A DNA stretch of 64,000 nt. It comes from Zingiber officinale. Its lineage: Eukaryota > Streptophyta > Magnoliopsida > Zingiberales > Zingiberaceae. The position numbers and the translations under genes are program-made. Below are positions 10,192 through 20,861 of the stretch, one piece after another. The DNA lies in assembly GCF_018446385.1 (NCBI RefSeq), contig NC_056004.1, positions 7,282,767 to 7,346,766 of the forward strand. The letters run 5' to 3'. The notes under the pieces were generated by a model. That model worked only from the letters and a program-made list of their open reading frames with translations, was not told the origin of the DNA and made no database searches. Numbering within the stretch: position 1 is the stretch's first letter; every line of letters begins with the position of its first letter.

Positions 10192-11575
10192 GATGCGCGC
10201 ATAGCAAGTACAGTTGCCGGGCCCATCAGCAACATGATTAGTATTTTCATCTATTTATGATAAATAGCTTTCAAACTCACAATCAGTTATGTGAACATGA
10301 TTTAAATTCAGTATTAGCTTAGTTCAGTTCAGCTCAGTTTATGTTCCAGTTTAGCTATTTCTTAATGATATCCCATGATTAGTTTTGATGACATATTTTA
10401 GTCTTCATGTTAGTAATTTCAGTATGTCATGCTTTAACATGTTCAGCATATGTTTAAAATAGCATTCTTTAAAAAGCATGTTTTCATCGTGTGCATGTTT
10501 TTGTGAGGTAGATGGTTTCTTATTAAGCTCCCGAGCTTACAGATACTTCTTTTCCTTATACTGCAGATAAAGGTAAAGGAAAGATGGATTAGCAGAGGCT
10601 GGAGGACAATGCGAAGAAGATGTGTGTGACAGGAACTTGGAATAAGGATGCTTGGGAACTAGCAAACCTAAAACTTAGTATTTCGGATTTTAGTTACTTT
10701 TCTACACTTTAGAATGTTTAGATGTTGAATATTGAAACTATGACTTATGCCATGCATAGACTATTAGTTGTCTTGCTCTTAGTTAATAAACCATGCAAAA
10801 TGATAGAATTGACCCACCTAGTGATGTATTAATGCTTCTAGTTGTTTACATTTCGTGTTGAAACACTGTAAAGTCTGAAATCAGACTTCTGATACGAAAT
10901 CAGTAACCCCGACCGATCAGCCGATCGATTGGAGGGTCCCCAATCGATCAGCTGATCGATTGGGGAGCTCGTTTCCGCAAACAGTAAGCTTCTAGATCAA
11001 TCAGCCGATCGATCCGGTAGTGTTCTGTAGCGAACAGAAAGCTCGTGAGTCGATCAGCTGATCGATCGGCCATGGATCAATCAGCCGATCGATCGGGAAT
11101 TAATTCCTGGGAACAGAGAGCTATTGAATCGATCACTGGATCGATTGGTCAGCTTGGATCGATAAGCCGATCGATCCAGAAAGTCGTTCGAGCACAGTAG
11201 CACGCTGAATCGATCACTGGATCGATTGGTCAGCTTGGATCGATCAGCCGATCGATCCAGAAAGTCGTCCGTGCACAGTAGCACACTGAATCGATCAACG
11301 GATCGATCCAATAGTTTTCAATCGATTGAGTTCAATCTTAATCGATTGGGAAGCTGGGTTTCGACCAGGAAACCTTGTAACTCAGCTCCTTGACCATAGG
11401 GGATATATGATATGCCATGTATACCTTAGATTGCATCCTTTAGCACATGTAGAACAAAGAAATTGTATTAGTTTAGCAAAGTTTAAATTAGTTCAGTTTT
11501 TCGCACAGAATAGCTTAGCAGTAAATGTGACGGTCCGGCCTCGCAGTCTAGTTCAGTAGGAGGCGGGTCGTTACA
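10192..11575 (+). mobile_element. Gypsy LTR (G), 3' part
   Basis: Colinear with the D LTRs from the block GCAAGTACAGTTGCC onwards, including the acceptor-like TTATACTGCAG/ATAAAGG at about 10556-10575 and the end GGCGGGTCGTTACA at 11575. It is followed directly by a fragment of the E 5' LTR, so G was inserted there. No primer site follows, so the right end behaves as the end of a solo LTR or of a 3' LTR. Confidence 0.8.
10905..11365 (+). repeat. Array of GATCGATC palindromic motifs in LTR G
   Basis: At least a dozen variants of TCGATCAGCCGATCGATC and ATCGATCACTGGATCGAT are spaced 20-60 bp apart. The same array occurs in both D LTRs (about 29174-29510 and 35625-35960). Open frames in this stretch have repeated DRS-type residues created by the motif and are not genes. 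Confidence 0.88.
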
Positions 11576-14500
11576 TATACTTTCTCATGTGACTATTAGT
11601 ATGATTATGTTAGTTAGAGCCCTAGAGCCAATCATTTGATTATTGTATGGACTCATTGTATCATATTCTTATATATTAATAAAGGCATTTGTTTGGTTAT
11701 TATACTTATTTGTATTAGTGCCAAATAGACTAAGTATAATAGCGTCCTTGAGTAGAAGGTTCATACCTATATCAATCGATTAGTTGAATCGATAGTGAGA
11801 TGATATAGGGAACACTACTCTAAATCATTCCTAGTCGAGTATTAACATTCAGGGACAATGTTAATGCAATAAGACTAGCATGTAGGTCAGCTCGATGACT
11901 TGATCTCACAAGTCATGGATATAGAGATATCAAGCTGACACATGGGTATACATTGGAAAATGTATACTGAATGACCCGCCATGAGAAAGTATCATGGATC
12001 GTTATATGAGTGTCATATACTTTCTCATGTGGCTATTAGTATGACTATTAGTCCTTAGACCTGAAGTCACCATGGATCCCTACATAAGGAGTTATGTACT
12101 TTGGTTTCGTCAAACGTCACCCGTAACTGGGTGGACTATAAAGGCGATTACTGGGTATATAACGAATTATGCAGAGGGATGTGAGTGATGTAGATGGGAT
12201 CTATCCCTCCCATATGACGGGAGCGACATCGCTATTCTTGATAGAGTGAGACCACTAAGTGCATGGCCATGCCCAAATGAGTCAACATTAGATGTTGAGC
12301 TCATTTGATTGAGTGAGTCTACTTAGAGTTCAAGATTTAGATTGATTAGAGGATGACACGGTCTATGCCTCACATTGATCAATCTAGATGTCTAGGATAG
12401 AAGGACAATGTCACATATTGTGAGGAGTCACAATTAGTAGTCACAAGGTGATGTTGGATCTCGACATTTCTTGTAACTTGGGTAGTAATGATGTGTTGCT
12501 AGATACCGCTCATTACTTATGCTCCTAAATGGGTTTAGGGCATTGCCAACGTTACAAGAACCTATAGGGTCACACACTAAGGACTATTAGATGGAGATTA
12601 GGTTCATATGATGAACCAAGAGGACTTGATTCATTTGATGGATCCAATTGGATTAAGAGTAATCCAAATTGGGCTAATTGAGTTAGACTCAAGTTGATTC
12701 ATGTATACAATGAGTCTAATTTAGATTATGACTCATTGGATCAATTTAATTTAATGAATTAGATTCATTATATTAAGTTGGCTCGAATCAAATGGTTGAA
12801 TTAGATCCACCATGGTAGAGATTGAGTCAAGTTTGACTTGACTTGGGAGGAAGATTAAAAGTCAAGTTTGACTTGACTTTATGCCACCTCATTGGTGAGT
12901 TGGCATTGAAGTGGACCAATGATGTTACTCCACATCATCATGGGTGCCACCTCATGGAAGTTACAAAGCCATTTTCTTAATAACTTTACATTAATTGCAT
13001 TTAATGGGGAGTTACACATGAAGATAGTGGCCGGCCACATTTTGAATGGGATGAATTGATTTTCATTCATTCATTCAAGTGTGCATTACTCCTTTCTTCT
13101 TGCTCAAGCTCTCCCTCTCCCTCTCCTCTTTGCTTGGCCGAATCTCACCAAGGTGCTAGCACACCTTTTGTGTGAGGTTTCTCCACCTACGTGTCCGTGT
13201 GGATACTTCTAGAGGACCGACGCTTGATGGTCTAGAAATATGGCAATTCCTTGGACGAGCGGGATAAGCGAAGGGCTCGCAACAAGGGTAAAAGCTCTTA
13301 ACACATAGATGTAGGAGTAGATCTAAAATTTTTGTAACTCGTACTCATAATTTTCGTTTGGTTTTCTTTGCACGGATCTACGGCTTTGGGTGATTCGGGG
13401 TTTCCGCGACGCGAAAAGCGGTTTTCGCGGCCCGAAAAACCCAACAGATTATCAGTCCTTGGACCAGAAGTCACCATGGTTCCCTACGTAAGAAGTTGCA
13501 TACTTTGGCTTCGTCAAACGTCACCCGTAAATGGGTGGACTATAAAGGCGATTACTGGGTATGTAACAAATTATGCAAAGGGATGTGCGTGATGTAGATG
13601 GGATCTATCCCTCCTATATGACGAGAGTGATATCATGATTATTGATAGAGTGAGACCACTAAGTGCATGGCCATTCCCAAATGAGTCAATATGAGATATT
13701 GGGCTCATTTGATTAGAGTGAGTCTACTTGGAGTTCAAGACATAGATTGATTAGAGGAAGACACTGTCTATGCCTCAATTGATCAATCTAGATGTCATGG
13801 ATAGAAGGACATTGCCACATATTGTGAGAGTCACAATTAGTAGTCACAAAGGTGATGTTGGATCTCAACATTCTTGTAACTTGGGTAGTAATGATGTGTT
13901 GCTAGATACCGCTCATTGTTTATGTTACTAAATGGGTTTAGGAGCATTGACAACGTTACAAGAACCTATAGGGTCACACACATAGGGCAATTAGATGGAG
14001 ATTAGGTTCATATGATGGGCCAAGAGGATTAGGTTCATGTGATGAACCAAATTAGATTAAGAGTAATCCAAATTATACTAATTGAGTTGGACTCAATTTG
14101 ATTCATGTGTCGAATGAGTCTAATTTAGATTATGATTCATTGAGTCATTTTAAACTAATAAATAGAGATTCATTAAATTAAATTGATTTGAATCAAATGG
14201 TTAGATTTGATCAACCATGAGAGATAAGAGGTCAAGTTTGACTTGACTTGAGAGGGAAGATGAAAGGTCAAGTTTAACTTGACCAAATGCCACCTCATTG
14301 TGACTTGGCATGGGCCGGCCAATGATGGTGTTCCACATCATCATGGCTACATCATTGTGTGCCACCTCATGAGGAAGACCAAGAGCCATGACTCTTGGTA
14401 TTACATGGAGGTTTAAAATGCATTTTAAGTGGCCGACCACATTTGTAGAGTAGTAAGTGCAATTGTGTGCTCATTCATTCTCTCTTCTTCTTATTCCTCT

Positions 14501-14822
14501 CATCTCTTCTCTCCCTCTCCTCCATTGCCGAGACCTCTCAAGGGTGCTAGCACACTCTAAGTGGTTCTCTCCATCTTTTGTCCGTGTGGATACGTGTAGA
14601 GGAGTGTACACTTGACACTCTATGAGATCCGGCAACCTTTTGGATGAGCGGGATAAGTGAAGGGCTTCGCTACAAGGGTAACTTCCTTTTCATGTAGATC
14701 TAAGGTAGATCTAGTGTAGACAAACATGCACATGAATTTTTATTTATCTTCGCACGGATCCGTTGCGAGCTTCAAGGTTTCCACAACGTAAAAAGTTGTT
14801 TTTGCGGTTCGAATTGCTAACA
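11576..14822 (+). mobile_element. 5' LTR of Angela-type copia element E, interrupted
   Basis: Two pieces survive: 11576-11607 and 13447-14822, separated by a solo LTR of the same family. The left part, roughly the first 400 bp by comparison with the copy at 56782, is cut off by gypsy LTR G. The right end, GCTAACA at 14822, is followed by a tRNA-Met primer site, which shows this is a 5' LTR. The copies at 52928 and 56782 align along its length. Confidence 0.88.
11608..13446 (+). mobile_element. Solo LTR of Angela-type copia, in the E 5' LTR
   Basis: Starts TGTTAGTTAGAGCCC and ends CCCAACA, about 1.84 kb, flanked by the 5-bp duplication GATTA (11603-11607 and 13447-13451). The flanks join into an uninterrupted LTR of the same family (compare TAGTATGACTATCAG at 57218). 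No internal region is present, so this is the product of LTR-LTR recombination after insertion of an element into its own relative. Confidence 0.92.
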
Positions 14823-14823
14823 G

Positions 14824-14835
14824 TGGTATCAGAGC
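14824..14835 (+). other. Primer binding site of element E
   Basis: TGGTATCAGAGC, complementary to the 3' end of initiator tRNA-Met, two bases after the LTR end at 14822. Confidence 0.93.
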
Positions 14836-16336
14836 CACGTGCAAAGCTTGTACATGTTTGTATTTGTTTTTATGGAAAAGATTTTAGATCTGTAAGTTTC
14901 TGTAATTTTTTTAATTTTATGGATTTTGTGAGTATTTTTCTTGTAGAGTCAAAGCAACAAGTGTTTGGACACTTGTAGGCTTCTACTATCAAGAAAAACC
15001 TTCCGAAACGGCAAGGTCTCGCCCAAACAAAATTATTTTTGTTTTGGGACAGCGGCTTAGGATGCTTTTAGATCAGTATTGGACACTCGCGACATTCATT
15101 TTGTGAGAAGGGGCGCTGCCCCTAACCCCGCAAGGGGCATTGTCTCACGATCGCGCTCGAAAATCGTTAATTGGGACCGCCGGGAAGTAGTGACTCATAA
15201 AATTGATAAAAATAGTAGTAAAATTATAGAAATTTATATAAAATACATAATTTAGAATTATGTATGATATTGTGATGATCATTGCCCAAAAACCCAATTT
15301 GATTGGATAAAATTGTGTTGTAATTCATAATATGGTCTGCGCGCCATTTTTTTTGTGTTGTGCGTGTTGTATATGATATGCGACCTGCGCGTCATGACTC
15401 CCTTCTTATGTTCCTGTTGTAAATAGATTTTAGACTCGAATATAACTTGATTTTAATATTTGTAATGTACAAAATGAAGAGGTGGAAGATCCACTTAAGA
15501 AGGAGCTACGAGGAGGGTGATTTCAACACATGGCGGTCAAAAGGAGACGCTTGAAGAAGCCGTTAACCCTAGGTTGATCGTCCAATTTTTCATTGGCTTG
15601 AAAAGATCGTAGTAGGGCCATGACCTCATCACAAATTATTTTCTAGTGTATATGTGATGCATGCTAATGTAGGGTAATTAGTGCCTTAATGCATATATGA
15701 TACACATTCATGATTAGATTAGATCATAATCAAGTCAACTCGAAATGCCTACCAAGTTTTGATACCCATCATTACCTCAATCATTTGTTGTTGTTCAATC
15801 TGCCAAAGCAGAGCAACGCATATTATCTTGGTAGGGTGCGTAGGGACAATCTTAGTCCCGCCTATCAAAGCTTTGGTGAGTACAAACTCAATTAGATTGA
15901 GTATAACTAGATAACTCAATTGGATCGGGTATAACTATAGGCATTTTCAAACGGTTGGAAGATAGGATAAAAATCACATTTATACTAAATCTTGGGTGAT
16001 TTAGCCAAAGCTAACTCAAGTTTTAATATAAATGAGGATCTTGATCCTATAAACAAGTGTTGCATAGAGATGTAATTGATAATTAGTTTTCTACCGATCA
16101 TACTAAGTCTTGGACGATTTAGCCAAAGCTAACTCAAGGCGTAGTATGATGTGGATCTTATCCCGCAAGAATTATAGCTAATTGGTATGAATCTAGTAGT
16201 GTGGTTTGACCACATCCATGACTTTATTCTATAAAATTCCTATAATTCAGTAGGAGCATCATTTAGTTAAAGGCCTAATTAAATGATAAATGGAATATGA
16301 TATTTACTTTCTTCTTTATTTATGTTGTAGATTACC
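14836..16336 (+). other. Untranslated leader of element E
   Basis: About 1.5 kb between primer site and gag with no long frame, like the long leaders of BARE/Angela elements. It aligns with the F leader at 58523-59247. It is AT-rich except for a GC-rich hairpin at 15118-15138. Tandemly similar segments (GATTTAGCCAAAGCTAACTC) recur near 16000 and 16120. Confidence 0.75.
15118..15138 (+). promoter_or_regulatory. Conserved GC-rich hairpin in the E leader
   Basis: GCCCC and GGGGC pair around the loop TAACCCCGCAA. The same hairpin is identical in the F leader at 58781-58801, where the surrounding sequence differs at many positions. A role in RNA dimerisation or packaging is an inference. Confidence 0.5.
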
Positions 16337-16556
16337 ATGTCGACAAACACGAACACTTTCTCCCTGCGTTCTGTCCTTGACAAGGACAAGCTCAATGGAG
16401 CTAATTTCCTGAAATGATATAGGAATCTGAGAATCGTTCTCACACAAGAAAGAAAATTATACGTCTTGGAGCAGCCCATTCTGGAGGCACCTCCTGCCAC
16501 TGCCACCGAGCTGACCGAGATGCTTATAAGAAGCATCAAGATGATGCATTAGATGT
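16337..16556 (+). pseudogene. Gag of element E, N-terminal part
   Basis: Starts ATG with MSTNTNTFSLRSVLDKDKLN, followed by YRNLRIVLTQERKLYVLE, the N-terminal signature of BARE/Angela Gag, the structural protein of the virus-like particle. A Trp codon is now TGA in this segment, and a one-base shift follows around 16515. The frame is cut at 16556 by element A (TSD GATGT, 16552-16556) and resumes at 52028-52033, where the flanks join in frame. Confidence 0.88.
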
Positions 16557-16974
16557 TGTTGAATCGAAAGCGCTAGAGGGGGGTGAATAGCGCTCATGGC
16601 TTTCACAATCGATTTCGTAAAACATGAGTAATAACGCAGTGGAAATAGTAAAATGCACAAACACACAGAAGACACGAGAAGTTACTTCGTTCGGAGCCTA
16701 TCTCGACTCCTACTCGAAGGCCCGCGATCGTTGACCGCTTTCGGTGGGCAACAACTATAGTATCGCAAGAAGAATTACAGCTTTGAAGTACAATTGAAGT
16801 GAAAGCAACAATAAGACTGATTATACCGACGACAAGAACAGTGTCTCGGAGCTTTGGGTCGTCAAGATCTTGTAGCAGCACTTCTGGGCGTCTTTTGGAG
16901 CAGCACGTTGAAGAAAGAAGGCATGGAAATCGTTGTTTCAAGCTGCTGGTCGAAGTCCCCTTTTAAATAGTGCT

Positions 16975-17225
16975 GGAGGCACCTCCAAGGCTGTCCGAGG
17001 CGCCTCCAACGAGCCGATTCAGCCGCGTAGATCAGCGCAGACTCCTTCTGCGCTTATCCTCCTCAAGGCGCCTTAAAGGCCAGTCCAAGGCACCTTGAAC
17101 CCTAGCTCCAAGGCGCCTTCAAGTCCATATAGGGCGCCTCCAGCGTTTCTGGACAGCTGGCTTCAGCTGGCACCCGAGGCGCCTCCAAGCCCCATGGAGG
17201 CGCATCGGACACTGTTCATCCGAGG
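16975..17225 (-). repeat. Array of GGCGCC palindromic motifs in the A 3' LTR
   Basis: Repeated variants of AGGCGCCTCCAAG and AAGGCGCCTTGAA, spaced 15-40 bp. The same array appears in the A 5' LTR (about 51180-51420) and in LTR B (about 59650-59900), but the C LTRs carry GGTCGACC motifs in the matching position. Confidence 0.85.
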
Positions 17226-17458
17226 TCTGAGTTGCTCCTTTGTTCCTGCAAATTGTGTTAGTCCCAAACACAAACCCTGCAAAACAAAGTTAGCACAGAA
17301 ATAATATGATAGATAAACTTGACAGTCATCAGACTGTCCGGGTCTGACTTCGGATTTCCAACCGGAAACCCTAGGTCGACCCGACGCCTACTGTTCCCTC
17401 TACAGGTAACGTGTCCTCACCTACTCCACTCAGGAGATTTACCTATTGCCAGTGCGAT

Positions 17459-20423
17459 TGTAACGACCACCCAGGAGATTTACTACTACTACTCTCTAAA
17501 GATGACCGTTACTTAACTACTAACTCTACTTAACCGGTATGATTAAATATCACATGGAAACCCTACCGAAAAATTTCGGCAAAATCTCCCCTGTACCGGT
17601 GACCTTAAACTGACATACATAACATAATATACATAGCCACAAGCGGCTGGAACACATATCAAACACACAAAAGGAATGACATCACCACGCAGTTTAATGA
17701 AATCAAATCATGCAAGTAATGAATAGCGGAAACAAAATAAAAACATACAATTAACTAACAGCGGAAGACTAAATGACTCATCTAATACATTATTAATAAA
17801 TGGCAATCTTAATAAATTCTTAAACTAAGTCCCAAGGCATCCATAGTCCTGGCATCACACATCCTTCGAACACCTCCTTGTCGTCTTCCTTTCTATATCT
17901 TTTCCTTTCCTATATCTGCAGTAAGAGGAAGTGTAGTCTATAAGCAAAATTTACTTAGTAAGCGCTATCTAACTCACAAAATCACGAATGTGCATGTATA
18001 CGAAAAGAACTAAAAACTATATGCTCTAAAAAGAAATAAAGCATAAACATAACTGCTCATGTCAAACTAATAGCAAAGAAATGCTAAGAAATCTACTCAT
18101 GTAATTCTAATTGCTAATCATGCTACTCATCTAATAGGTAAACATGAAAACTACTCATCCACTAGATAAACATAGTAGAATAAAGAACTAAACTTATTGA
18201 TTTTCAGAACTATATGAAACTTTATTTCATTTGTTCTAACTTAATCTTTAATACTTTATGTTTATGTAAAACTCGTTTTACTTGTTCAAAAACTTAAACT
18301 TATAATACTTCAAAATAATAATCAACTTCTTCTTGTGCCCAGGCGTAGTACCATCTTATGCGCGTTCCCTAATAGGTTGGGGTAGCGAGCCACCAATCAT
18401 AAAAGAGCAGACCTCGGTCTACCAGGGCCAAGACCTCGGAATTGAACACCTGGATTTGTTTAACGACAACCTCGGAAGTCGGGTACTAGCCTCTTCTTAA
18501 AAGTAAAGTACTTATAATCTTAATTACTTCTTCTTTAAATGCCTCGGCATTTTAATAGGCACCTTGTGTGCCAAAAATCCCTCAAGTCTTGACTTTGGGA
18601 TCTACTTAAGGCCTCGGCCTTTTCTTTTCTTTTCTTTGTCTTTTTTTACTCTTATCTTTTGGTACTTTAGTAGGAAACCACAACTAAAGCCGAAATAAAT
18701 CTGTCCATGCTAAATGAGGTAGTAATGAAACAACAAGATCTACTAACTGGAATTTAAACTTGCTGAAATTGAAGCGTAACACAAAACTAGACTTGCTGAA
18801 CTTAACATAAACTGTTCATGCTCGTAATTTTAGTTCACATGCTTCAATTAAGGAATTAACAAGGAGAAACCAACCTTAAAACTAATCATGTGCATAGAAT
18901 TAGCAAGGAAAAACTAAGCTACAATGACAAATTCTGCATACATAACCAATACAAAAGAAACCAGAAACTGATTGCTTTAAAGGAATGCCACTCATGCACA
19001 TTTAATTACATAAGGAACTAGAACTCTAAATCTACTCATGCTCAAACCTATAGCAATGAAATAGAAAATGAAATCTAATCATGTATATTCAATAGCAAAT
19101 GGGAAAGTCCAAACAGCATGCTAGAATAAACCAAAAAAAATCTGGAATGCTAATCTACAATGCTAACCATTCAAAATCTGCTATGCTAGACAATCAAAAA
19201 TCTGCAATGCAAGCTCTAAAGCTAGGATAGGTTTAATGGGCTGTTCTTGTTCAACTTAATGTCCAAAGTGGAGCATGGGAACAAAGAAGTAGACAACAAA
19301 TCCAAAACCGAACAAAGCATTAGAACATGTTATAAGAAGGAATTAAAACACAACCCTACATGCTTAATCTAATTACTTCCTTCCTTTGAAACTCACGGCA
19401 ACAAACCCTTATCCATCAGAATCCACAGAAATGCAGAAATCCTTAGGCATGTTACAACCAAAATGCAAAAGAAATTCGTTCACAGCAGAATCCTTTATCA
19501 ATGACTTACACGGCAACTAAGCAAAAAGGAACCCAAATAGCAACTACATGGCACAAAAACAACCTCACGGCAGCAAACATGAATTCCCAATCTTCATAGA
19601 AAATTCAAAAACAAGAAGGAATACGAATCCGGAGCTATCCTACTGCAGGTGAGTAGCAACTTACCTTGGGTTTCTTGGACTTACAACCGAGAAGAAGAAC
19701 TTCTAATGCTTCTAGGGCTTGCGGCGAGCTTGAAATCTCGGTCTTCTTCGCGCCTTCGAGTTCTCCTTTACGAGAGGAGCTTGGATCGGTGAAGAACTCA
19801 CGGAAGAAGATGATCGCCGGCCGCCGGAGACGAAGCCCTAGCCTCGGCTTCGTCTTCACCCGAGAACAGGAAATCGCGGACGCCGTCGCCGAGTGCGAGA
19901 GGAGAAATTTTGAGGGAAAAGAAAATAATTAATCCCTCTCCTAACTTATCCTTTTATAACCTAGGGTATTCTGTTATGGCTTAAGATTATTTCGCTCCTT
20001 ACCTTTTCATGAAATACTCGCGGAAGAGTTGGTTGGCTACGGTTTTGACCAAGTCAAGGGTTGCGGTTTCGAATCCTCCGCTGCGCACTTTTATTTCCAA
20101 TTTATTTTACTGTTCCTAATCTACTACTTAAATATATATCACTCCATATATAATTAACAAAACATCCGTAGACCAGATGGTTGGGTTGAGTTCGTTAAGA
20201 CTTGGGTTCGGGTCCGTGATCTTGGGTTCAAAACCCGGCTTCAACATATATTATTATTATTATTTTTTAAACTTCTTCCTCTTGGTAAAAATATCAAATG
20301 AACTCCAAAAATTGCATAAAAATATTCTATAAATTCCTAAAAATCTCCAGAATTTTTCTAAAGCATTTCTAGATTTTAATAAGGTATTTTAGGACTCCAA
20401 ATCATGAAATTTAGGGTGTTACA
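17459..20423 (-). mobile_element. LARD 3' LTR
   Basis: Left copy, 2965 bp. On the minus strand it carries TTATAAAAGG (near 19950), a splice donor CCAAG/GTAAGT (plus 19659-19664) and an acceptor-like CTGCAG/ATATAGG (plus 17916-17921). A short minus-strand frame (19635-19859) lies where exon 1 would be. Confidence 0.9.
20025..20243 (+). other. Two tRNA-like modules in the LARD 3' LTR
   Basis: Module 1 (about 20025-20090) has GAGTTGGTTGGC resembling a tRNA D-arm and GGTTTCGAATCC resembling the B box. Module 2 (about 20167-20243) has GACCAGATGGTTGG and GGGTTCAAAACCC. Both are antisense to the element and lie about 180-400 bp from the LTR start. They recur in the other LTR at about 23430-23647. 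Neither folds into a convincing intact tRNA. Confidence 0.45.
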
Positions 20424-20861
20424 ATCCTCCCTACCTTATAAAAAGTTCATCCTCGAACTTAGACTAATTCTGGATATTTCTGTCTTATACTATACTTTAC
20501 TAGTGGTACTTCTTTATTTCTTAATCTCTTAACTTCTCGATCCTCTATTATTCATCTCGCATCGTATCCATTAATGGTCTTTGGAAGACTTGATATCTTC
20601 CCTATCCTTTCTAAACATATTTATGTATATGAATATAAGAGAAACAAAACTAAAATTGTCTCTATTCTTCCTAAGCATATGTATCAAAACATAGAAAATT
20701 AAAACATGAATTGTCTTCTTTCCTAAGCACATATAAGCAGATACTCTATACTGTAAATAATAAAGAAAGTATAAAAGAAAATTAAATACTTTCTTACTTG
20801 AAGACGGCAAGGATGGTGCTGATGTGTGATGCTGGAGAATGGGAACTGCTCTGCTACCAAC
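20424..20861 (-). other. LARD internal region
   Basis: 438 bp without recognisable protein. The polypurine tract (minus strand) is at 20424-20440 and the primer site at 20848-20859. The rest is AT-rich sequence with triplicated CCTAAGCATAT-like segments near 20610-20735. Confidence 0.85.
20848..20859 (-). other. LARD primer binding site
   Basis: Minus strand TGGTAGCAGAGC, one base different from the tRNA-Met site TGGTATCAGAGC used by the other elements, two bases from the LTR end. Confidence 0.8.

Noticed and set aside
11081..11311. Repeated DRSxDRF-type peptide frame, and similar ones near 29254-29523 and 35594-35914
   Set aside because: The repeats are produced by the GATCGATC palindrome array in gypsy LTRs and have no start, family or conservation beyond the DNA motif.
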